Program-made: the position numbers and the translations under genes
Notes under the pieces: model-generated
What the model was told of the DNA's origin: nothing
Database searches by the model: none
Seen by the model: only the letters and a program-made list of their open reading frames with translations
Origin: Tessaracoccus flavescens
GTDB lineage: Bacteria > Actinomycetota > Actinomycetes > Propionibacteriales > Propionibacteriaceae
Assembly (NCBI GenBank): GCA_020741375.1
Contig: DYZF01000102.1
Span: forward strand, 1 to 5,574
DNA length: 5,574 nucleotides
Direction: 5' to 3'
Part shown: positions 1 to 4,692 of the stretch, piece by piece
Layout: each line of letters begins with the position of its first letter
How positions within the stretch are numbered: the first letter of the stretch is position 1

Positions 1-12
1 CCGCCGGCAGGC

Positions 13-29
13 CCTGCACCGAGTGCAGG
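13..29. repeat. 7-bp perfect hairpin with 3-nt loop
   Basis: CCTGCAC (13-19) pairs perfectly with GTGCAGG (23-29) around a CGA loop. No T-run follows on either strand, so it is not a classic intrinsic terminator. It may be the terminator or regulatory hairpin of a neighbour beyond the left edge, or part of a larger RNA. The pairing is seen directly; the role is unknown. Confidence 0.45.
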
Positions 30-107
30 CCGTTACTACCCCACCCGGCTTGCGCCAGGGACGACGACGGCCCCTCATCCTCGGCGCTCCGGCTCCTCGG
101 TCCGGTA

Positions 108-151
108 GGGGCTGGGGCACCGTGGTTGGGGCGAGTGTGGCGGGGATGGGG
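108..151 (+). other. Five GGGG runs, potential G-quadruplex
   Basis: Runs of exactly four G lie on the plus strand at 108-111, 114-117, 128-131, 142-145 and 148-151. The gaps are 2, 10, 10 and 2 bases, which is a mirror-symmetric spacing. Any four consecutive runs could form a four-layer G-quadruplex, although the 10-base loops are longer than the usual limit of about 7. The last two runs also form part of the left arm of the 133-203 hairpin, so the two structures would compete. The runs are seen directly; the quadruplex is inference. Confidence 0.35.
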
Positions 152-203
152 CCGAACGCCCCGACGCCCGACCCACCGCGAAGGCCCCATCCCCGCCCCA
201 CTC
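133..203. repeat. Large 21-bp inverted repeat, possible terminator
   Basis: Bases 133-153 pair with 183-203 in 20 of 21 positions; the only mismatch is T138 against C198. The loop is 29 bases (154-182). The stem is almost all G-C and would be extremely stable in RNA or in single-stranded DNA. It lies about 105 bases beyond the stop of the minus-strand nuclease gene, so it could end that operon's transcript, or one entering from the left on the plus strand. No T-run follows the stem in either direction, so an intrinsic terminator would be of the T-less kind argued for in some high-GC bacteria. Alternatives are an interspersed palindromic repeat or the core of a structured RNA. Confidence 0.5.
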
Positions 204-309
204 CCGAATGATGGTGGCAGTCCGCGCAGGACAAGTGCGACGTCGACTCGTCCGCGGGGTTCCGTTGCTGGCCCGACTTGCCTATAAGGCAGTGTGGCGA
301 GTGGGTGAG

Positions 310-2010
310 CTAGACGTCCGCCTCGTCCAACGTGGTGAGCCAACGCCGAACCGCCAAAGTGGCCCGCACGTCGTCCTCGTTGTAATCCAACACGCGCTGA
401 CGCGCGGCCTGCCTCACCGACTCGTCCGGCGCGTCGACCGCCTCCGTGAACCACGACTGCGACGCCAGACCGCCCGGCTCCTCGTCGCGCCACGCGAACT
501 GCGCGCCCTTCGACGCCACCACCTTGAGCCCCAAACCGTCGACCCCGACGAAGTTGTCGCGCACGAAGCCGAACAAGTCCACGAAGTGGTCGCGGATGAG
601 TTCCGTGGCGGCAGTGAGAGCGGCGTTGCCCGCGTCCTTGGCGATGCGCCTCAGATGCACCGTCTCGTAATCGGAGTAGTGGAACACCTTGGCGTCGGGA
701 TGCTCGGCGATGAAATCGACCAGCCACTGGGAGAACTCGGCCGCCAACGCGCGCTCCGCGTCCATGCCAAAGTGCTCGAAGCGGCTGAACTCCTTGAACC
801 TGGTTCCCTCAGCGTCGGTGATCAGAACGCCCCAGAGGTAGACGGTGCCGTCCTCGGCGGTCTCGATGTCGAGATCAAGCTCGACGGGGGAGCGCGGCAC
901 GCCAATGGGCTCGACGCTGGACCGCTCCAGATCCACTCCGGCCGCCAACATGCGGGCGCGACGGGCCGCCTGACGCAGCCGCATCTCGGAGCGATCCCGG
1001 TGCCCGGTCTGGGGCAGGTACTTCGGCAGGATCGCGTCGATGTCTGCGCTCGCCAGTTCCGCGACCGTCTTGATGCCCAACGACATCAACGTCTGCAGCT
1101 CGCGCACGTCGAGGGGCGCCTTGGAGATGCGCAGCGAGAGATCGTCGTCGTCCATCTGCGGCCGGCACACCGACCACCAGGCGCACCACTCGCACTCCTT
1201 GACCCGGATGGGGCGCACCACGGGCGGCGGGTCGTCGACTCCGGTGCGCCGCCGCGCGTTCTCCGCGACGTAGACGCGGAAATTGTGCTCGTGGTCGTAC
1301 CGCTCCAGCGCCGAGCGCAGCTTGTGGCCGGCCGACTTCGAGTAGGTGCGGATGAACTTATGACTGAGATCCACCCACGTGACCGACGGCGGGAGGCCGT
1401 CCGCGGTCTCGTCGTCGCCCACGACGGCCGCCATCGGGCGGCTGGACGCGAACCCGCACGATTCCAGCAGGCGCCAGAAGTGCGCGCACTCCAGCAGCAC
1501 CGCCTCCCGGTAGGAGCGGTAGCGAAGGTCGGCCAGCGTCTCGCGCGAGTGCACCGCCGTCAGTTGCGAAATCTGCAGCGACGTGGACCCGACCTGCTTC
1601 TCCCGCACCCGGTAGTGCTTCACGCGCAAGGGCCAGTAGCCGGGCGCACCTTCGGCGGTGTCGTCGCCGCGCACCAGCGCATCCGGCCGGCCACTGCGGT
1701 GCCCGTCGAGATCCAAGGGCAGCACGCCGCCGATGATGAGGGGAGCGCCGGCGCCCATCGCTTCGAGGCAGGCCTCCTCCTGCTCCGTCCAAGACACCTT
1801 CGCGTCGCGCAACGGCCGCAGATCCACGACTCCGGCGGTGTGCTCGACGAGAGCCGCCAGCACGTCGTCGCGCAGATCTGAACCGCCGGAGAAGGATTCC
1901 GGTAGTGACTCGTCGTGTGGCCGCTCAGGCTGGGTGGCCGTCGGATCGAAGGTGTGGAATGTCTTCACCGGGCAGGTGCGCGCGGCGTAGGCATCCAGAA
2001 CGAGGCTCAT
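310..2010 (-). CDS. TM0106-like RecB-family / DEDDy putative nuclease
   Basis: Predicted 566-residue cytoplasmic nuclease of the TM0106 RecB-like family; its cellular role is not established. The N-terminal half resembles the RecB/Cas4 (PD-(D/E)xK) fold. C13 together with C273, C276 and C282 (CxxC-x5-C) matches the iron-sulphur cysteine pattern of Cas4/AddB-type nucleases. The GRPD motif gives D110, and K131 lies in the next strand, but residue 129, where the acidic residue of (D/E)xK should be, is Arg. Residues 301-328 (LGIKTVAEL) look like a helix-hairpin-helix DNA-binding segment. The C-terminal half carries a complete DEDDy set: D381/E383 in DIET, D447 in HYSDYE, and Y543/D547 in YNEDDV, typical of the YprB-type RNase H-like domain. 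I chose ATG 2010 because it overlaps the menG stop (ATGA), has an upstream GGAAG, and is followed at once by the conserved [10 protein letters not shown] start; in-frame ATGs further upstream lie inside menG. Family assignment is firm; substrate is unknown. Confidence 0.88.
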   Translation of the reverse strand: MSLVLDAYAARTCPVKTFHTFDPTATQPERPHDESLPESFSGGSDLRDDVLAALVEHTAGVVDLRPLRDAKVSWTEQEEACLEAMGAGAPLIIGGVLPLDLDGHRSGRPDALVRGDDTAEGAPGYWPLRVKHYRVREKQVGSTSLQISQLTAVHSRETLADLRYRSYREAVLLECAHFWRLLESCGFASSRPMAAVVGDDETADGLPPSVTWVDLSHKFIRTYSKSAGHKLRSALERYDHEHNFRVYVAENARRRTGVDDPPPVVRPIRVKECEWCAWWSVCRPQMDDDDLSLRISKAPLDVRELQTLMSLGIKTVAELASADIDAILPKYLPQTGHRDRSEMRLRQAARRARMLAAGVDLERSSVEPIGVPRSPVELDLDIETAEDGTVYLWGVLITDAEGTRFKEFSRFEHFGMDAERALAAEFSQWLVDFIAEHPDAKVFHYSDYETVHLRRIAKDAGNAALTAATELIRDHFVDLFGFVRDNFVGVDGLGLKVVASKGAQFAWRDEEPGGLASQSWFTEAVDAPDESVRQAARQRVLDYNEDDVRATLAVRRWLTTLDEADV

Positions 2011-2705
2011 TCCGACTTCCAGCCCCGATGCAGTGCCACGATTCCGCCGGCCAGGTTGCGCCACTCGACGCCCTGCCAGCCGGCCTCCGTCATCAGATCC
2101 GCCAGCCCCTGCTGATCTGGCCACGCCAGGATTGATTCGGCCAGATAGCCGTAGGCCACGGGGTTGCTGGAGAGCTTCGCGATGGTGGGCAGCGCCGCGA
2201 TCAGGTAGTTGTTGTAGACGAACCGGAACGGCGTGAACGTCGGGGTGGAGAACTCCGCGATCACGACGCGGCCGCCGGGCTTCGTCACGCGATACATCTC
2301 GGCGAGCGCGTCGACGGTGCGCTCAACGTTGCGCAGACCGTACGAAATGGTGACCGAATCGAAGGTTTCGTCCGGGAAGGGCAGCGCCAGCGCGTCGCCC
2401 GCCACGAAATCCAGCAGCGGCTGCTGCAGCCGGCCCTGCTTGAGCATGCCCAAAGAGATGTCGCTGGGCACCACGTAGGCGCCGTGATCGGCCAGCCGCG
2501 CCGACGACGTGCCGGTGCCGGCCGCCAGATCGAGAATCCGCTGCCCGGGCTGAGGATCGACGGCGGCCACGGTGGCCTTGCGCCACAACTCCACCTGCCC
2601 GAGGCTGAGCACGCTGTTGAAGAGGTCGTATCGCTTGGCGACACCGTCGAACATGGCTGCGACATCGCCGCGACGCTTCTCCATCGTGGCCCGCTGATTC
2701 TGCAT
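2007..2705 (-). CDS. menG: Demethylmenaquinone methyltransferase (MenG/UbiE)
   Basis: This 232-residue SAM-dependent enzyme methylates demethylmenaquinone to menaquinone, the last ring-modifying step of vitamin K2 synthesis (EC 2.1.1.163), near the inner face of the membrane. Evidence is the UbiE-family start [13 protein letters not shown] (15-27) followed by NSVLSLGQ (30-37), and the SAM-binding glycine motif LDLAAGTG (58-65). SD at 81-82 and GDA at 103-105 fit the ribose and adenine contacts. The second UbiE signature [15 protein letters not shown] (139-153) is complete, followed by the NNYLIAALP and [13 protein letters not shown] stretches typical of MenG. Length is normal for the family. 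ATG 2705 fits the usual N-terminus (RATxEK before DVAAMFD) and lies 6 bases after a -10 box, so the mRNA is probably leaderless. ATG 2684 is a less likely alternative. It is the first gene of a two-gene operon. The histidine of the first UbiE signature is absent (GQVELW), which I believe is common in actinobacterial forms. Confidence 0.95.
   Translation of the reverse strand: MQNQRATMEKRRGDVAAMFDGVAKRYDLFNSVLSLGQVELWRKATVAAVDPQPGQRILDLAAGTGTSSARLADHGAYVVPSDISLGMLKQGRLQQPLLDFVAGDALALPFPDETFDSVTISYGLRNVERTVDALAEMYRVTKPGGRVVIAEFSTPTFTPFRFVYNNYLIAALPTIAKLSSNPVAYGYLAESILAWPDQQGLADLMTEAGWQGVEWRNLAGGIVALHRGWKSE
2016..2020 (-). promoter_or_regulatory. Ribosome binding site of the nuclease gene
   Basis: GGAAG on the minus strand sits 5 bases before ATG 2010, inside the last codons of menG. 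It differs from GGAGG at one base. With the ATGA overlap it supports start 2010 and suggests translation of the nuclease coupled to menG. Confidence 0.55.
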
Positions 2706-2706
2706 T

Positions 2707-2724
2707 GCTTCAGAGTAGCGAAGC
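2707..2724. repeat. Short inverted repeat around the menG -10 box
   Basis: GCTTC (2707-2711) and GAAGC (2720-2724) are perfect inverted arms with an 8-base spacer. They flank the menG -10 hexamer at 2712-2717. A repressor site here could block menG initiation, but five-base arms are short enough to arise by chance in GC-rich DNA. Confidence 0.25.
2712..2717 (-). promoter_or_regulatory. menG: menG promoter -10 box (leaderless)
   Basis: On the minus strand TACTCT matches the actinobacterial TANNNT -10 pattern and is followed by 6 bases and then ATG 2705. Transcription would start at or next to the A of the start codon, giving a leaderless mRNA. This agrees with the lack of a good Shine-Dalgarno sequence. 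No clear -35 hexamer is seen at the usual distance, which is common for such promoters. Confidence 0.5.
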
Positions 2725-2818
2725 CCAGTGACAGCCGCCCACCTGCCGGAACGTGCCATCTGTTGCAGGGTGCGCGCAGGCTTTGAGCAGACTCCCCGCG
2801 GCACGCGACGCCCCGGCC

Positions 2819-2824
2819 TAGGCT
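2819..2824 (+). promoter_or_regulatory. Mutarotase gene -10 box (leaderless)
   Basis: TAGGCT fits TANNNT and is followed by 7 bases and then ATG 2832, so the transcript would begin at about the start codon. No Shine-Dalgarno sequence precedes this ATG. The box overlaps an 8-bp palindrome, GCCTAGGC (2816-2823). No good -35 element is seen 16-18 bases upstream. Confidence 0.5.
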
Positions 2825-2831
2825 GGCTTCC

Positions 2832-3659
2832 ATGCCCAATCCCAGCAGCAGCAACGGCGGACAACTGAGCGTGAAGGTGGACAACGACGCCTGCACAGGG
2901 GAGGTGTACCTCCACGGCGCGACGGTCACCGCGTGGCAGCCCAAGGGCGCCGAGCCGGTGTTGTGGCTCTCCAGCCAGTCGGCGTTTGACGGCGCGGCCC
3001 CCATCCGCGGCGGCGTCCCGATCTGCTTCCCATGGTTCGGCCCCGGCCGCGACGGCGACAAGGCCCCCGCCCACGGCTGGGCGCGCATCTCCGAGTGGGC
3101 CTTTGAAGGCTCCCGCGACCTCGACGGCGCCACGGAACTCACCTTCACCCTCAGCCGCGACGGCGTCGACCTCACCTACGTCGTGACCATGGGCGAGGCG
3201 CTCGAGCTGGTCCTCACAGCGCACGCCAGCGGCAGCGACGCCGTCGACATCGAGCAGGCGCTGCACACCTACCTCACGGTCTGCGATTCGCGGCAGATCT
3301 CCCTGTCCGGTCTCGACGGCGTGGAGTACGTCGACAAGGTCGACGGCGCCACCACCAAGACCCAAGACGGCGACATCACGATCACCGGCGAAACCGACCG
3401 CGTCTACCTCAAGGGCAGCGACGTCACCGTCGACGATCCGGCGCTCAACCGTCGCCTCGTGGTCAAGAGCCAAGGCGCGCGCAACACCGTCGTGTGGAAC
3501 CCGTGGGTGGACAAGTCCGCCGCCATGCCAGATTTCGGCGACGACGAATGGACCGGCATGGTCTGCGTCGAGGCTGCCAACGCGCTGGGCGACGCGTTCT
3601 CCCTGAAGCCCGGCGGCTCCGCGACGTTGGCGCAGCGGATCACGGTCGCCCCGCGCTGA
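2832..3659 (+). CDS. D-hexose-6-phosphate mutarotase (YeaD-type aldose epimerase)
   Basis: This 275-residue cytoplasmic enzyme is predicted to interconvert the alpha and beta anomers of glucose-6-phosphate and related hexose-6-phosphates (EC 5.1.3.15), feeding glycolysis and the pentose phosphate pathway. The fold is the galactose mutarotase-like beta-sandwich. Family landmarks appear in order: [11 protein letters not shown] (28-37), the [12 protein letters not shown] substrate loop (59-70), HGWAR with H81 and R85, LHTYL with H145, DRVY with D189, VVWNPW (220-225), and CVEAAN with E247. H145 and E247 correspond to the catalytic His/Glu pair of this family, and H81, R85 and D189 to conserved sugar or phosphate contacts. 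Length is normal for the family. ATG 2832 is chosen because of the -10 box 7 bases upstream and because little sequence precedes the first conserved strand. The gene is divergent from menG and convergent with the next gene, with 9 bases between the two stop codons. Confidence 0.93.
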   Translation: MPNPSSSNGGQLSVKVDNDACTGEVYLHGATVTAWQPKGAEPVLWLSSQSAFDGAAPIRGGVPICFPWFGPGRDGDKAPAHGWARISEWAFEGSRDLDGATELTFTLSRDGVDLTYVVTMGEALELVLTAHASGSDAVDIEQALHTYLTVCDSRQISLSGLDGVEYVDKVDGATTKTQDGDITITGETDRVYLKGSDVTVDDPALNRRLVVKSQGARNTVVWNPWVDKSAAMPDFGDDEWTGMVCVEAANALGDAFSLKPGGSATLAQRITVAPR

Positions 3660-3668
3660 TCGCTGCCC

Positions 3669-3989
3669 CTAGAGCTCGTCGACGGTGAGCGCCCGGTAGC
3701 AGTGATAGGCGGGCTCCTCGTACGGGTGCGCGGCCAGCATCGCCTCGACGGCGCCCCTCGCGGCCTGCTCGTCGCAGACGCACTCGATCCGCACCTCATC
3801 CACCACCTCTAGGCGACCGGCAGCCCCGATATGCGGGGTGGCGCCCTCGCCGGGGAGGAAGCGACCCTCACCGGGCGCGGAGAAGCTGCAGGCGGTGTAT
3901 TCGCCGATGGCCCCGGCCCCGGCGTCGGCCAGCGCGCGGCGCACATCATCGGCATGGGAGAGCGGGGCGAAGACGACGATCACGATCAT
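3669..3989 (-). CDS. Stand-alone YqfO/NIF3-type PII/CutA-like domain protein
   Basis: This 106-residue protein matches the small stand-alone YqfO-type domain, which also occurs as the insert of NIF3/YqfO proteins and folds like PII and CutA1. It starts with a beta strand and a helix (MIVIVVFAPLSHADDVRRAL, 1-20), continues with AGAIGEYTACSFSAPGEGRF (25-44) and GATPHIG (49-55), and ends with the hallmark HPYEEPAY (88-95). The partner or ligand of the stand-alone form is not established. By analogy with PII and CutA it may form trimers that bind a small molecule or metal; this is inference. ATG 3989 is chosen because the homologous region begins there and upstream in-frame codons translate into non-conserved sequence. 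No Shine-Dalgarno sequence is seen. It is a single gene, convergent with the mutarotase gene and divergent from the ABC gene. Confidence 0.87.
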   Translation of the reverse strand: MIVIVVFAPLSHADDVRRALADAGAGAIGEYTACSFSAPGEGRFLPGEGATPHIGAAGRLEVVDEVRIECVCDEQAARGAVEAMLAAHPYEEPAYHCYRALTVDEL

Positions 3990-4047
3990 GGGGTCCAGAC
4001 TGCCAAGCTCCCGCCCAGAATGGGAGTTTCTTGGTGCGTGGTGAACA
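3990..4047. promoter_or_regulatory. Divergent promoter region, YqfO-like and ABC genes
   Basis: This 58-base gap must serve both directions. On the minus strand TTCACC (4040-4045), 17 bases, then CATTCT (4017-4022) resembles a -35/-10 pair and would give a leader of about 20 bases. Alternatively CAGTCT (3997-4002), 7 bases before ATG 3989, could be a weak leaderless -10 box. On the plus strand I see no clear -10 box for the ABC gene. CTCCC (4008-4012) and GGGAG (4022-4026) form a weak hairpin followed by TTTCTT, reading towards the ABC gene. Confidence 0.3.
4038..4044 (+). promoter_or_regulatory. Likely ribosome binding site of the ABC ATPase gene
   Basis: GTGGTGA matches the 3' part of the extended Shine-Dalgarno sequence (GAGGTGA) at all but one base. 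Aligned to the 16S tail, its spacing to ATG 4048 is suitable. It favours ATG 4048 over the in-frame GTG at 4057. Confidence 0.4.
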
Positions 4048-4692
4048 ATGGTCGCCGTGGCAAAGAAAGACGTCGTGCTCCAAGTTGAGAACCTCAAGAA
4101 GGCCTACGGGCCGGTAACCATCGTCGAGGACTTCAGCATGAAGGTCCATGCGGGGGAGGCAGTGGCACTCACCGGACGCAACGGTGCCGGCAAGTCCACC
4201 GTCCTGCGCTGCCTCGTCGGCGCGGACCGCCCAGACGAGGGAACCGTGACCGTCAACGGCATCAAGGTGTCCGAGACCAACCCGAAGATCCGCCGCTCCG
4301 TCGCCACCGTCATCGACGATCTCGACTTCTTCCCAGACCTCTCCGTCGTCGAACACCTCGACCTCCTCGCCCGCGCCCACGGCCTCACCGACCCCGACGC
4401 ACTCGTCGACGAGGTCCTCGAAGAGGTCCAGCTGGTTGCGCAGGCGGGTCAGCTGCCCAGCACCCTGTCGTCGGGCCAGCGTCGCCGCCTCGCTCTGGCA
4501 ACGGCCTTCGTCCGCCCCCGCGAGCTCCTCGTCCTCGACGAGCCGGAGCAGCGCCTCGACGTCGAAGGCGTCGCGTGGCTGGGGGAGCGGCTGAAGTCCG
4601 ACCTCGCCGGCGGGCTCGCCATCGTCCTCGCCTCGCATGAGCCCTCGCTGCTGGAGGCAATCGGCGCCCGCTCGATCCGGCTGGGCGTCTGA
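4048..4692 (+). CDS. ABC transporter ATP-binding protein
   Basis: This 214-residue single-domain ATPase should power a membrane transporter from the cytoplasmic face. Motifs in order: an A-loop aromatic residue (Y20), Walker A GRNGAGKST (43-51), the ABC signature LSSGQRRR (140-147), Walker B LLVLDEP with catalytic E165 (160-166), a D-loop region ending RLD (169-171), and the switch histidine H197 in ASHEP. The Q-loop is unusual: where Gln is expected, before FFPDLSVVEHL, the sequence reads IDDLD (89-93). I recall an acidic version in other actinobacterial ATPases of this group. The protein is slightly short but complete. ATG 4048 has a suitable ribosome binding site; GTG 4057 would remove three residues. 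Its TGA overlaps the next ATG by one base (TGATG), so the two products are almost certainly co-translated and probably form one complex. The substrate cannot be told from sequence. It resembles the DrrA/CcmA-like group only in general. Confidence 0.9.
   Translation: MVAVAKKDVVLQVENLKKAYGPVTIVEDFSMKVHAGEAVALTGRNGAGKSTVLRCLVGADRPDEGTVTVNGIKVSETNPKIRRSVATVIDDLDFFPDLSVVEHLDLLARAHGLTDPDALVDEVLEEVQLVAQAGQLPSTLSSGQRRRLALATAFVRPRELLVLDEPEQRLDVEGVAWLGERLKSDLAGGLAIVLASHEPSLLEAIGARSIRLGV

Larger units (their letters stand above)
1..309. other. Structured intergenic stretch without a supported gene
   Basis: No convincing gene lies here. One plus-strand frame is open from base 2 to a TGA at 209-211, and another from base 1 to a TAG at 106-108. 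Both translations are rich in Pro, Arg and Gly and match no family I know, so at most one could be the tail of a gene that starts to the left. The stretch is instead rich in inverted repeats and G runs: a hairpin at 13-29, an 8-bp stem (one G-T wobble) pairing 68-75 with 107-114, GGGG runs at 108-151, a 21-bp stem at 133-203, and a small TGCC/GGCA hairpin at 279-291. The last one lies 18 bases beyond the nuclease stop codon and has no T-run on either strand. It may be a terminator region, a structured RNA, or both. I found no tRNA T-loop, tmRNA or RNase P signature. Confidence 0.5.

Noticed and set aside
23..211. Small plus-strand open frame of 62 codons
   Set aside because: It is Pro/Arg-rich with no family likeness, no Shine-Dalgarno sequence, and it runs through the 21-bp hairpin. 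The frame is open to the left edge, so a gene tail cannot be fully excluded.
1..309. tRNA, tmRNA or RNase P RNA in the left region
   Set aside because: I looked for a GGTTCRANTCC T-loop, the tmRNA ends and the GAGGAAAGTCC core of RNase P RNA on both strands and found none.
208..1881. Plus-strand open frame of 557 codons opposite the nuclease gene
   Set aside because: Its translation is rich in Arg, His, Val and Leu and matches no family I know. It lies antisense to a well-supported gene, as expected for a shadow frame in GC-rich coding DNA.
2011..2124. N-terminal extension of the nuclease to 604 residues
   Set aside because: The 38 extra residues lie inside the menG coding sequence in another frame and are not family-like. 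The GGAAG and ATGA overlap support ATG 2010.
2007..3473. menG extended upstream to 488 residues
   Set aside because: The extra N-terminus is antisense to the mutarotase gene. The family begins near ATG 2705, just after a -10 box.
3660..3668. Terminator between the converging mutarotase and YqfO-like genes
   Set aside because: Only 9 bases separate the stop codons. The sole pairing seen is a 5-bp GCGCT/AGCGC match inside coding sequence with no T-run.
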